From Didymodactylos carnosus (lineage: Eukaryota; Rotifera; Eurotatoria; Philodinida; Philodinidae), in NCBI GenBank assembly GCA_905250885.1, contig CAJNOQ010000035.1, positions 30,091 through 94,090 of the forward strand: a DNA stretch of 64,000 nt, in the 5' to 3' direction. This document shows, piece by piece, positions 1-12,230 of this stretch. Within the stretch, counting starts at the first letter, position 1, and every line of letters begins with the position of its first letter. The translations under genes were made by a program, and so were the position numbers. The notes beneath the pieces are model-generated. The model was given only the letters and a program-made list of their open reading frames with translations. It was not told the origin of the DNA and did no database searches.

Positions 1-657
1 CAATGAACAACAGGTTCTTTTACATTCATTTGAAACGGATACTGCACAAGCTCTATCAACAGCTGATTCACGCTCAAGAACATTTGTGGATGAGTTAAGA
101 AGTCAGTTTTATCAAACAAAAAGTCAAAATGATAGTGAACGAGAACGAAATGAACAACGAGTACATCAACGACTCGATGAAACCAAACGAACAGTTGAAA
201 AATATGTTAGACTAGTTGAAATTACAAAATATAGTTACTGTTTCGACACTTTTTTCAACTTCTATTTAAGGATCGTCTTGAGAAACGTATAGATGAGGTT
301 GCTCATCAGTTCGATAGAAAAACTGTCTCGCTAGATGATCAATATAAACGAACTGTATCCGATTTGAATCGAAGCAATGAGGTATACTATGGATGGTTTT
401 TACCGTCTTTTAACAACTCTTAAAATCGATATAATGTTTAGACTGTCGAACAAACGGTTTATAAACGATTCGATGAGAAATATCAACGTGCATCGACCAC
501 CTTAGAAAAAATAAAAAAGGAAATGCGTACATGTTTTGAATCATTAGAAGGTTCGGTGAAAACATTACAGCGTATCACTGACGGACGAATTAAAGTTGCT
601 GAAGAAAACTTTGATACAGAAATTGATAAAGTACGAAAAACGATTGTACTTATTTGA
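1..657 (+). CDS. Coiled-coil protein, 3' end only (SF-assemblin-like at best)
   Basis: Three exons read through: 1-205, 271-381 and 442-657, ending in TGA at 655-657. The introns are about 60 bases with GT-AG ends (GTTAGA...AAG and GTATAC...TAG), and both junctions fall between codons. The gene enters from the left edge, so the start is missing. The visible 176 residues are almost entirely charged helix, rich in E, K, R, Q and D, with repeated phrases such as DELRSQFYQ, RVHQRLDETKRTVEKY, DRLEKRIDEVAHQFDRK and VYKRFDEKYQRASTTLEKIKKEM. This predicts a long coiled coil without membrane or catalytic motifs. The spacing resembles striated-fibre assemblins or other cytoskeletal coiled coils, but this is only a compositional impression. 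No specific orthologue was recognised. Confidence 0.7.
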
Positions 658-3488
658 GAACATGTAAACGTAAAACTTATTCAAAGCGTGTGCATATTTT
701 GCCTTTCACTAAAGGTTTTCGGACGTTCTTCGTTTGTTTTCTTGGATCGTCCCGCAATATTATACTATCTTCGTTTAAATTAAGTACGAACTATATCCCT
801 AGTGAAACTTCTTGTAACCAACATGTTAACTCAAGATCTCGATAAGAAAACAGAAGAAGTGGACGAAATTTCAAGAACCAAAGATCTTGGAGGTCTTGAA
901 ATTTCTTGCTTTCTTGTACCAAGAGCTTGATAACTCTTGAATCACTGTTTTGTTACATACTTTTCCTTACATATAGCTGCGAAAATTTTCATACTTAGAA
1001 TAGCTTCAAAGTTTTTCCTTTCTTGAGCAATGCTGTATGATCATATACTTTAAATAACTACGTATTCTTATTAAAAGTCTTCATTAAATTTCAAAGCAAA
1101 GTAACAGTAATCAAATCTTCTCATTTCACTATGCATTCATCTCTCTTGAAGTTCGTATTGAATGTTTGAGTTTTCACTTGTTAGTGTGCATTTTAGTTTT
1201 ATACATATTTTTGTGTACATACTGTTTTGCTCTGATGTTTCAAAAAGAGAATCTTTTCACAGATAGAAATTAGTTTATAAATAAACCAACATATTATCAT
1301 ATGAACATAGTTTTGCTTTGCTAATTTTTACACCAATGCTTAATAGAGCTATTAGAATATTCTTTACTCAAAGAAATTAGACTGCTATTTCATTGGTGAC
1401 ATATTTTCTTATCCAAGCTCGTCTCTCTCTTTCTTTAAAAGGAAATAACATTTCCTTCTCTTTTTGTCTTTGAATGAGTGCAGTGAGTTCTATAATTATC
1501 CAACCACCTTTATTTTTGATTTCTTTCTCGATCATGATAGCTAGAAGATATCAAAAAGTGATTTGAACAGTTAAAAGAGTGGTGTGTATAAAAGTTTCAT
1601 CAAAAATGCTGAAAATCAGGTCTCTTGGATATCAAAGTCCTAGAAAATCAAGCTCCTGGATCCAATTGAAAACTTTTTGCAAACTACATCGACAAATAAA
1701 ACAAACATTTTAGTTGAATAATTTATTTTAAACTATTTTCATGTAAAACTGAAAAAGTCGTTACTGATTCAAAATTAGTTCAGAACGTTTCAGATCTTCA
1801 AAATCTACTTTGTTTTTCAAAAATTATTTTTAAAAAACAAAATGCTACACCAAATAGTTCAAATTCGATTCAATATCTATAACAGCCGAATGAGTCATGC
1901 GTTAACATAACCAGATGGAAGAAAATCATTGTTGTTGTTACAGCTATTTTGAAAATTATCGAATTCGCATTTTTTTTAGAAAGATTCTTTCCTCTACGAT
2001 ATTTCATATTTTCCAAAAGAAACTCGATATGGATAGATCTTGAAGAGTATGGGCTGATTTATTGAATAAAGCTAACACATACAGCTAAAAGACGAGACAT
2101 ACGCAGAGCGAAGAGCTCCACTCCATTCTAATCTAGATATATGTGATAGCTTCATTCACCAAAGCCAGCTCGTACTCTCCCATATCGGTTTAATTTAGGT
2201 AGAATGAGTAGTAGACGGTATATAATGAAATAAAGACTCTTAGAAGATCGAAAGTACAACAAAATAAACGGCTGTTGATTTTGTTGCACCTTCGATGTTC
2301 TAATATTCTCTGTATTCGTATTGGATTAACAACCATTCGTACAAATGATTAACAACCAAATTAACAAACCAACCCACGATGATTCTACAGCTTTTTCTTT
2401 TCATAGTATACAAATCAAAGTTAAAATTAGTTTGATATGAAATTTCAGTTCACTCAGCAAAAGATGAATGGTTCTCGTTTCCGATGTAAATATAATTTGA
2501 GGCAAGAAGAACAAAAATACCATCAGCAATATGACTAGGTTTATTTAAATGAGGTTAAATTTAACCATGGTATAATGATGTGAAAATGGATATCATACGA
2601 CAATCAAAATGGAGGTAGAAAAAATTGTATATTAGTTGGTAAACAGTTTTTGATGAAGTTGAAGATTAACTTGTTTTGCGAATCGTGTTTAGCATAACTG
2701 TAGTTCACGAACAGCAAGGAGATTAGATGCGGTGGTACTTTCGCGGTTAGGATATTTCGTTTCGTATTTTCTCACTTCTCTTCGCTTCAATTTGAATTTA
2801 TCATCACTGAATTTCAGGCATTATATAGGATAGTGTTAAAACGAAACCATGATTGCCCGATATCAAAAAGCAACGAATTCAAGACTGATTGATAAAAATA
2901 GTCATTAAAACGTACAAAAAAAGGAATTATTATCATTAACTAATCATCTATCATTTGCATGCAAAGTAATTATTCCCGAAAGTTTCATCATATTTGTTTA
3001 AACTAGCATCAGCAGTTTCACAATTGTATCATCATGCCTATTTATCAAATAATTATCAAATAGAAATTCATACATGGACTGAATTTTAAAATTTTTGGAA
3101 TGGTGCTTCCTTGTTTCTTGACAGCCACCAAACATTGGCTACAGACGTGCATTTATTCACCGATGCTACTGGAGCGAGATCATGTCCAAGGCTTATGGTT
3201 TATTGATCGGTAGATGACAGGTTGAATAATATGGACAAGACAATATCAATTGCTTTCTTGAAAGTGTTTCTAGTTGTTGCATCTGCTATTTTATAGGGTT
3301 TATATTGGCCACAATGATGTATCATTTTCAACTGTGACAATGAATCTCTTATTTATATTATTCGAAAAGGACGTTTACCTAAAAACCATCGATAATGAGT
3401 GTAATGATGCGATTGACATTGTGTGCAAAAAACAATTTTATACTATCGTGTTCATGTATCAAGTAGAGATAATCCTATAGGTCTTGTG
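658..3488. other. Intergenic region, no gene seen
   Basis: AT-rich sequence with only short frames that lack splice-supported continuation. A weak imperfect inverted repeat (tcgaaagtacaacaaaat and its near complement) sits near 2249-2305. A short coding-like stretch near 3120-3220 (residues such as NIGYRRAFIHRCYWSEIMSK) is closed by stops and could be a gene relic. Confidence 0.5.
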
Positions 3489-3653
3489 GGAATTACACAT
3501 GAATCGACTTGTGCATTGGGTGCCAGTTGTCGAAATTTGATCAGCTGTAAACAGGAAAGAGAACTACCTCTTCCTCGACTCTCTTTCCTGTTTACAGCTG
3601 ATCAAATTTCGACAACTGGCACCCAATGCACAAGTCGATTCATGTGTAATTCC
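3489..3653. repeat. Perfect 74-bp inverted repeat with 17-base loop
   Basis: The arms 3489-3562 and 3580-3653 are exact reverse complements. The 17-base spacer 3563-3579 does not pair. Homology continues outward for about five more bases after a single mismatch. The right arm lies inside a coding-like open frame (see 3541-3852), so the left arm looks like an inverted copy of that sequence rather than a terminator or RNA gene. Perfect identity means the duplication is very recent, is maintained by conversion, or is an assembly artefact. Confidence 0.9.
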
Positions 3654-3852
3654 AACAAGGAACAAAATATTTTATCTGAGTGATATTGTAATGAATCTGT
3701 TTGATAGTGCATTTGCTTCATCAACATTGTCGAGTTATTGGATCGGTTATGTACGTTTCCAACGACTTGCTGTACAATTTGATCCAACTTACACATCTCG
3801 TAATGGTATTGTGACTGAACATTTGCTGTTGTATTTTATAGCTTATTGTTAA
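3541..3852 (+). pseudogene. Coding-like fragment of unknown gene
   Basis: An open frame of about 103 codons runs from just after a TGA at 3538 to TAA at 3850-3852, with no ATG near its start. Residues 17-90 have normal protein composition (for example KFRQLAPNAQVDSC, RNKIFYLSDIVMNLFDSAFA, SSYWIGYVRFQRLAVQFD), unlike the low-complexity frames elsewhere in this spacer. No upstream exon could be joined, and the palindrome at 3489-3653 covers its first third. It is most likely a broken exon of a gene or mobile element. The family was not recognised. Confidence 0.35.
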
Positions 3853-3901
3853 CTTATACAAAATTAAAACTCAAATATTCGAGAATTAAATTATATCTAA
3901 C

Positions 3902-4875
3902 GAGGGAAGCTCACCAAGTGTCATGCGACTTTTTCAACAGCACATACCCTGTCTTGTAGAACTCGATGCGTTGATTACAGCAGTAATAAGCTCGTCCCCT
4001 CGAGCCTTCAGCGAAGAATTATAGAACAAACAAAACCGTGAAAAGAAGCCATTTTCGACACAAAAATTATAAAAAATTTATTTTCTCTAACTTCAATAAA
4101 AGATACATCATTCGATGTAGAATTTCATGCTGATTACGAATATTGGATTAAAGTTTAAAAAAAGTTGAGTTTTCATAGAGAAAATCGTATTTTATTGAAC
4201 GATGTTGTTAGCAGCCTAGTTGAATTAATGTCGATTTAGTATCGAACAATGAGATTTCGGAATCTTCCAAATCAGTTGGAGATATGCAAAATTAGTCGCT
4301 CATTTCGAATATATATTGTTGAAAACTGAGCTAGGAGTCATTAGAGTATCAAAAATTAAAAAATGACGTCGATAAGCCTAGAAAAATATGAGCACGTGCA
4401 ATAGAGTAAAATATAAGAAAATAAAATTTTGAATATAGACTGCGCATTCTTTTGCTAGAATACAAGAAGGCGCTTTCAGGAAGGTAAAGCGACATGATTC
4501 TCGTCGTCTTTTATTTTTAATCTGCTAAATTTTCTTGGATGTAATTGTTTGGACATCATCTCCCCAGTAGGGGCCAAAAATATTCCTTCCAAATACTGTG
4601 TTAGGAAGATACATTTCCAGTGCGGTTGGGAGACAGTGCAGTGGTCCCGGAGAATTCCGTGGTGTAAGCAGAATTACTTGAAAACGTCATATTATGCAAA
4701 TATGAGTCAATTTTTGTGTCGAAAATAGCTTCTTTTCACGGTTTTGTTTGTCCCATAGTTCTTCTCTGCAGGCTCGAGAGGACGAAGTTATTACTGCTGT
4801 AATCAACGCATCGAGTTCTACAAGACAGGGTATGTGCTGTTGAAAAAGTCGCATGATACTTGGTGAGCTTCCCTC
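3902..4875. repeat. Inverted duplication (167-bp arms, ~94% identical) around a 640-bp core
   Basis: The left arm 3902-4068 and right arm 4709-4875 are reverse complements with about ten mismatches and no gaps. Both arms read as the same protein-like segment, on the + strand in the left arm and the - strand in the right (for example MRLFQQHIPCLVELDALITAV). The left copy has an in-frame TAG where the right copy has TGG. The core 4069-4708 has no long frame. This is either a fold-back mobile element whose arms carry coding remains or an inverted duplication of an old exon. No target-site duplication was found. Confidence 0.75.
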
Positions 4876-7868
4876 ATAAGCGGAATTTGTTATCATACAT
4901 TAGGATCATCGATTACACGACCATTAACACATTCCGCATATCCCAAGCTTCCAGATTCGATATATATATTGTTGAAAGCAAATAAATGAACACAATCATC
5001 TGTAACTAGGGCTCGTTTACCTATTACTTTCTCCATCCTAACAAAAGTTTTTGATGTTCTGCTTTCGATCTACCTCTCTATCTTATACAACGACCGGGTA
5101 GATAGCTTACCGAGTACTATAAGCTCTATATATCGATTTTTCACTTAGTACAATCAAACCGGTTCATCTTGCATTGATCACGTCGAATAACCTTTTGGGG
5201 CATTCATTCCATCTTGGGCTCTTTCCTAAACGATTTGCTAGTTTTCATATTTGGCATTAGTCGCCGATGCCCAATTTGTAAATAAAGTATAACTCTGATA
5301 CCGACTATAGTTCTACAGCTGGATTGTGAAATACATCTATCCAGATTAACTCACAAATTGAGCATTAAAAAAGCGATGATTGACTAAGAAGCAGAGTGAA
5401 GCTTTCCTCTACAGCTTCGAGAAAATTAATCAAAACTCTTCAACAGATATAAGGTTATGTGTAAGTAATAGGAAGAAAATAGTTGACCTCCGTGGAGACA
5501 AACCCTCACTTCTATAAGAAAACGAAGTGACGCTTACTGAAATTTTTATTAAATGCTTCAGTGTTAACATAGTTCACAATCAATATCGCTTTTGCTTTCA
5601 CACTTCGAATTAAAAAAATATCAGACAAATAAATAAACTTTTTAAACTTAAACGCGAAAGTATGACTAACGTTAATGCAAAAAAGATACAGATGGGTGTA
5701 AAATGTAGAGATCTTTTATTTCACAAGTTTATTCCACCATCAAACATAGAAGTGATGCTCGTGCTTAGAAATGCGTCAACCAATAATTAGGTAGTACGGA
5801 TTTTATTTAGAAGAATTTTATTGTCGCAAGCGGTACATTGACAAATTCGAAAATGCAAGGTTGTTATATTGGTTGGTTACGATACTTCATAAAACTTAGG
5901 TAGAGATAAATGAACGAGATTGTATTATCAAAAACCAAAATGAGATAAGCTGTAAGTTATTTTCACCGTATTAAATGCGTTCTACTTCTTCTCATTAAAA
6001 CAAAATTGAATCAAAATATAAAATGGTTGTTTGAAAACTGTTTTGCTTTTGAAAAAGACTATAAACCACGTCGTTAGTTCAAATAGATTAATAAAATTAA
6101 ATATTTCAATGTTAATCTCTGTTTGATATTGGCAGTATATCAGTTTGCCTATTTTCTGATAAATTTAGGAATATGAGATAGCAAACTCTTTAATGTCGAT
6201 TTTATTTATTGGCAGAAGATATCATGTCAATAAAAGATTGATTTCATAAATTTATTTCCTTACTTTCTTTAAATGTGTGTGTGCTTGAATAACAAAAGAA
6301 AAGAAACGTTGTTCTCTCCAACAAACTGAAAATCCTGTTGTTTTTTATATTATATTAAAGAAACTTTTAAAATTTCGATCTATGCCTTTACTTAACAATG
6401 CATCTACACATTCTTCTTCAAACATTATTGTTCTCGATTTTTTTCACTCTAAAGTGCATTACCGAATAACATTTGAGACATGTAACTAAAGTTAAAGTGT
6501 ATATTCGATAAGAAATCATGTTATGTCATATATTCTATGTATGTACTATAAATCCTAAAACTTTTAGCAGATTGTTATTTATAAGAAAACACTTTTTTTT
6601 CTAAAATATAACTGCTTGCAAGTAATAAAGCAATATATAATGTAAGTCTTTTTTAAATAAGTTTTATTAGCTAAATTTTGTACAATTGTTAGAATTAGGA
6701 TCGTCTTTCACTTTCTTATGACAGAAACTATATGTATGAAGATTAATTTTAAAAATCATGTACGACTGACCGATGTCATTCTGATTATCAAAAGAAATCT
6801 AAGACGATCAACTATTATCCTTCCGCTCATAACAGTGTAATTATATATAGTTGATTTCATTTAAAGTTCATTCTTGCAGTTTCAATCGTTATACACAATA
6901 TAGACTAAGAATATTTTTCTTGCATTTGACTACAAACTATTGTTCATGTATTCAAGTGAAAATTAATTTTTTTTTTATATATTTCGATAGTTTAAGTTTC
7001 AAAATATTCTAATGAATTTATTTTCGTTTCTATTGTGAAAGAATAATGTTTCAGTCAACTATAAACAATTTTATCTTATTTATTAAACAATTTCTTTCTT
7101 TAAACAGCTCTAACGAACAAGCAAGCAAAGTTTGATGTTCATTATGAATTTTTTTTTTTTTTAAAAAATGATATTTTTTTCCTTTGTATCTTCTACGCAC
7201 TACTTTAATTTCTTCTCTTTTTTTTTTCTTCTCTTTTTTCGATAATTGCATCGTCTGACAAACAAAGAATTTTATAATACTCTACAAGTAAAAGAAAAGT
7301 GATCGCTTTTCTTTTTAACAATAATAAGTCCATGTTTTCCGAATTTTTACAAAAAAAAAAAAAAAATCTCAAATTTTTTTTCTTAGGTAAAATATAGGGA
7401 TTACATTCTATTCACTACGGATAGGAAAAACGACACACAATGATTGACAATAAAAAAGTAGAATAAAATTATTTGTTTAAAAACCGGAAGTTTTTTATGA
7501 TTCTTTATGGTTATGTATATATGAGGAAATATAGAACATCAGGTCAGTGCACATATATAATTTTTTGATATCCCGTGATCCGCTTCAGTATATGATGAAA
7601 TTTTTTTATATAATCAACTTAATTGCTAAAAGCTTATAATGTTAAATGTAATTTTTTTTTTTTTTTTTTTTTTTTTGGTTAAAGTGGGTTGTATATATTG
7701 AAAAAAATTGAATGAAAAGAACAGAGAAAAAAAAAAAAAGTAGTAAAATACCCGGTGGGGTTTTGTATGATTTTAAAATAAAGGATGATATTNNNNNNNN
7801 NNGTCCCGTTCATTATATTTTTAAATTTTTTTTTAAAATAAAATTAATTTGCAAAATGTTTTAATTTT

Positions 7869-7906
<38 letters not shown>

Positions 7907-8448
7907 TCAAGTGGGTAGTCTATATTGAACAAAAGTGAATGACAAGAACAGAGAAGAAAAGAAAAAGTAGTAAAATCACCCTTGCGGATTTGTATGATAT
8001 TACAAGAAAGGTAGATATTTCATAGTAATCGAAACAGTAAAGGGTCAGTTTCTGATAAGCATTTTATACATTTTACGACATTATCTTGGGTAACGTAATG
8101 TTCATGTAATAATAAACGGTAAAGTTTTTTTTTTTCAAATTTCCGACCTATAAACTTATATATAGTTTTTTATTCAAGTGCACACTAATAAGATGACATT
8201 TTTGAAATTTTTTTTTTAGTTTTATTCTTATAAAGATGTGAGTATACGATGCAATTTAAATAATAGGTCCATTAAACAAAAAAGAATTTGAGTGTGAGAA
8301 AAAAGAAAGAGAGAAAGTAAAATCTACTTTACGCCTCGTCATTTTCAGTGTATGTGAGAAGTTTCTATCGTCATATTAAAAAATTTAACCATTTGTTTGT
8401 TTCAAGAAAAGTGCTTAGTGTTTTTTTTTTTCATTAACCAAAGTAAAA
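4876..8448. other. Intergenic region, no gene seen
   Basis: Very AT-rich sequence with long A and T runs, no convincing exon and no tRNA-like or rRNA-like stretch. It includes the assembly gap described separately. Confidence 0.5.
7560..8030. other. Assembly gap (10 N) inside a duplicated block
   Basis: Ten Ns occupy 7793-7802. The sequence before the gap (about 7590-7792) and after it (about 7805-8020) are two copies of the same segment. Each has a long T run, then aagtgggt, then tgaatga, agaacagagaa, agtagtaaaat, and a ttgtatgat stretch. They differ by scattered substitutions and homopolymer length changes. This is what an unresolved overlap between contig ends, or two uncollapsed haplotypes, looks like. 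Confidence 0.7.
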
Positions 8449-8640
8449 ATGATAAAAACTGAACACTATCATATTCCAGCGAAAGTAGGTAATAACAATG
8501 TCTCTTCTATGAGCAGTAAAATAGGTTCTAGAGTGAAAGAAGAAACATCCCATTATCCTCATGATTCTCAATCACTCTCAGTAGTTAGTAATGTAATCAA
8601 ACTATTTGTTATTTTTTTTCATTTTCAACAAAGTACATAA
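8449..8640 (+). other. Small open frame, doubtful first exon
   Basis: A 63-codon frame begins with ATG after an AT-rich leader. Residues 1-48 have ordinary composition (MIKTEHYHIPAKVGNNNVSS onward, with KEETSHYPHDSQSLSVVSN), and the end is hydrophobic low complexity. A donor-like GTTAGT or GTAATC occurs near 8583-8593, so it could be a 5' exon, but no downstream exon was found before the ASF1 gene. It may be a chance frame. Confidence 0.15.
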
Positions 8641-9096
8641 AAAAAAAAGAAAAATTATACACTAATTTTATGCTGGAAGAAAATATATGACAGTTCACTG
8701 GTATGCCTTCACAGTTTCAAAATGCTCGCGTATAAATGAATAGCTATTCAATGTTCGTTCGTAACTAATTAGCAGTTACAGTCACATATTTAGTAGAAAA
8801 AAATGTACCGCCATTTGTATAATACCCGGACAGCAAATGGCTATAAGATGTAATAATCTGTATTATGAAAAATATTAAAATAATATATTGCTTCTTCATC
8901 GCCATAGGCGGAAATTTTTTTTAAAGTTTTACATCGTCATCACTGATAAAAAATCTTTGAAAAAGAATTATTGAAAATTAGAAAATTTCTGTACTATCAA
9001 CTAATGTGCAAAAGACAGCAATAAACATTATATTGATATTTATCTCTAAAATATATTATATGGAGCATTGATGCACACTGTTCCGTTCTTCTCGCG

Positions 9097-9263
9097 CAGG
9101 GGCGTCTATCCCCACCTGAATATTTGAGGCATTTTGTACCACCTCGAAGGTTCAATCACTCAGTGTACCACCTAAAAAGTTAATATCTACAGCAGAAAAG
9201 CGTACCACCTCACGTTTGTTTGAGGCATTGCGCCTCAAGCGTCCTACAGGATAGACGCCACTG
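9097..9263. mobile_element. 167-bp hAT-type MITE
   Basis: The ends are 15-bp terminal inverted repeats, CAGGGGCGTCTATCC on the left and the complement of CAGTGGCGTCTATCC on the right, with one mismatch. They are flanked by 8-bp direct repeats, ttctcgcg at 9089-9096 and ttttcgcg at 9264-9271, also with one mismatch. CAG ends plus 8-bp target duplications are typical of the hAT superfamily. The inside has no coding capacity and contains three spaced copies of gtaccacct, which may be subterminal transposase-binding repeats. Confidence 0.85.
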
Positions 9264-10374
9264 TTTTCGCGTCTCCTTTTACCACTATTCTGTAGTCCAT
9301 TCCTCCATCTCATCAGTATGGTGATCAGTCGTCATAAAAGTTACTGTATTTTATCTCGTGAACTAAACACCAGGTATTGAAAATTTCCTATCTACTTTAC
9401 CATATTTTGAGACTTCTTAGAGAAGAAGAAATTTTCTCAGTAAGATAACTCTTCTTAAAAATCTTCATGCTGCCATCGCTGCCAAAGGCGGAAATATTTT
9501 TTGTAGTTTTACGTAGATAAAGTAATCGGCTAACACCTCCACACGTAGATAAATGAACTTTATACCTAATTCCGCTCTAAAGTAGATGCAATCATAATAT
9601 AAAAATCAAAAAAAAAACGTCATAGTATTGATGCAATAAGCTTCTTTTTATTATGACTTGGTGTCAATGCGTTCTTACTTATCGATAGTAGTTCAATTAT
9701 ACCAACTAAGTAAAATCGAATGAAGAAAAAAAAGCATCAGTAACTAAATCAAATTACAACTTGTCAAATTTTTAGACTTTTTATGCCAGTAGCTTTATCT
9801 TCTTACACTAACATGTTGCTGTTACCTACTTCAAACAATAATCTTTTAGATATAAGCCACAGTTCTCTCTTTTCTTACTGGAAGAGAAAACTGGTTATTT
9901 ATAGTAATGAATATGTAACAGTTCAGATGTATTATGGGTGTTAACAAGATCGATTGAAAAATATCATTAATTTCAACACATTCTGATTTATGATAGAAAC
10001 ATTTGACATGGTTTCTCATTGGAATTGAAATAGGGATGATACTGTTACCTGAACATCAATATTCAACAAAGACACTTGGTCAATAAGAAACAAATTGAGT
10101 CGATTTACGATATCTGGTCAACAATCTAACGACTGTCAAACAAAAACTATAGTTTCGTTCATTATTCTAAAATGTCTGTTAGTGTATATGAGTGTACGTT
10201 TTTTACTTGCTTATTTTTTTATTTGATTTTTTATTTCAAAACCTCACACTATTCCGTCCAAGATTTGATTGGAACAAAGAAACATAAAACAAAATAACAC
10301 ACACAGATACTTCTTAGGTTTGTGCTGCTATTATTTTTTTATGTCTGATCAATATCATGTTTTTTAATATGCGC

Positions 10375-10378
<4 letters not shown>

Positions 10379-10407
<29 letters not shown>
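10379..10407. repeat. (TG)n microsatellite
   Basis: About 14 uninterrupted TG units in non-coding sequence. The open frame through it is low complexity and is not a gene. Confidence 0.9.
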
Positions 10408-10702
10408 CGCTTTTTTTGTTTCTCTTTTGTTATTTACCGTTGTATTGATTCTTTTTTTTTGCTTTTTTTATCCGTTTACTTTTTATCGTATGACAAAAAT
10501 GAGCGCGGCCATCAAAGCAACTCTGTGATATATTTTTGATGTAAATAAAATAAAATGACAATCTGTGTTTCAAATTTTATTTTGTTGAATATATAACAGA
10601 GATTCTGCAGGAACATACAACATCAACAGATCATGGCATTTAAATCTAGTATTCATTATAGAATATGTATTAATTAAAACTGTCTAAGAATATATGACTG
10701 CT

Positions 10703-10851
10703 CACGTCGATGAAATCGCCTAACTTTTGCCGATTAATCGCGATTTTGACTCAAAATGGTGATTAATCAAGATTTTTCTGCTGGGTTTCCATAGTGACAA
10801 GCCAAAAAATCGCCGATTAATCGGCAGAAGTTAGGCGATTTCATCGACATG
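10703..10851. mobile_element. ~149-bp palindromic MITE
   Basis: Terminal inverted repeats of about 45 bases: the left end begins cacgtcgatgaaatcgccta and the right end, reverse complemented, begins catgtcgatgaaatcgccta. Both continue through ccgattaatcg. The central 50 bases contain a second degenerate gattaatc copy. There is no open frame and no certain target-site duplication. It is classed as a MITE by structure only. Confidence 0.7.
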
Positions 10852-11330
10852 GGTGATTTGATATAGATTGTATAGAAACTGAAATAAGTAAAAGTAGATT
10901 TAGATCAAAATACCGTACCAAAATAGTAGAATGAATGATGGCTACATAGAATCCATCAAAGAAAAAGTGATAAAAATCTGTTCAAATGGTTCATTGCATT
11001 AAACGTCTATGTCGATCAGTAAGTTCAATCCATCAGACATGAGTATATTTTTAACAACTATTCTTAAAAAATATTTTTCGTTAAATTCTTTCATTCATTC
11101 ATTTTGAAATATAACTGTCTGTTTTAATATCTTCGGGATATTATCTCTCCATACAACATTCGGAATATATATTATGTTCTTATTCAACTGTCTCTTGATC
11201 ATTTTTATACTTTAAACCACAACGCTAGCTAATTAACTATTCCAGCATCAAGATATTTTATGCTGAGACTCCGTGAAAAGTGCACCCTTTTCTAGAAAAA
11301 AACTATTGTCATATATTATCGCCCGTTAAA

Positions 11331-12230
11331 CGGGCGAAGCAAAAAGCTCTGCATTAATTTTGTTTTTGATATAGCGTGTCGATGGCATATCGTAGAAATC
11401 TTATCCTTTTTTTGGCAGAAAGAGTAAAGTGTCTAGTAGAGAAAATATAAAAGCATTTGATCGGTAATGTTTCTTCAGAGATACAAAATTCTTAGAACAA
11501 AAGGATCAGGAAACTGTTCCGTAACCTTTTCGAATTTAGAAAAAATTCCACAAAATAAGAAAGGTTATCTTTTTATTGCGAGTTTATAATGTAAGGACTA
11601 TTGCTGCACAAAAAAGAAAGTTTCTTCGTGTTTTATAACGATCGAAATGAGCGCTTTTATAACATTCTATGTTATCACCGATTTTTCATTACTGCCGATC
11701 GCAGTCGAAAAAAGAAATTCTAGGTTGCCAGAAACTATATACTTAACAAGAAAGAGAAAGCTTATTAAATCCTCTACCAAACGATATTATTTGGAATGGA
11801 ACATAAATGCTCTGTAAGATATTAGGATAAAAACTTCTTTTCGCGTTGTAAACGCCACATCGAGATTTTAATCAAACGATCTTCTGTCGAATCTCTTGTG
11901 CTCAAGACCAACGTTTTTAATATCATACGAAAGCCTTCGCGTTGTAATGAACAACTTCATATGTATGGTGCTCGAAAACATCGAAAGTAGGTAATAAAAA
12001 CAAGTCAAATATATTATGATACAAAAATTGTGACCGAAATTGCGGAAGGAAGTTTAGTTCTAAGATTTTTGTAGCTTTCGAGAATATTTCCAATCAAATG
12101 CTTTTATATATTTCTTTATCAGACACTTTGCTCTTTCTAATAAAAACAAAAAAGGATAAAGTTTCTATGATATTCCATTGCCATGCTATATCAAAAATAA
12201 AAGTTAATGCAGAACTTTTGCCCCACCCGC
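11331..12230. mobile_element. ~900-bp non-autonomous element with long diverged inverted termini
   Basis: Sequence from about 11331 to 11500 reappears in reverse complement at about 12060-12230. Shared landmarks in order are a cgggcg or cgggtg terminus, tctgcattaa, tttttgatatagc, aaagtgtct and aaaagcatttgat. Arms are about 170-190 bases and roughly 75-80% similar by eye, with small gaps. The middle 500 bases contain no transposase frame. The structure fits an old fold-back element or long-TIR MITE. Confidence 0.65.
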
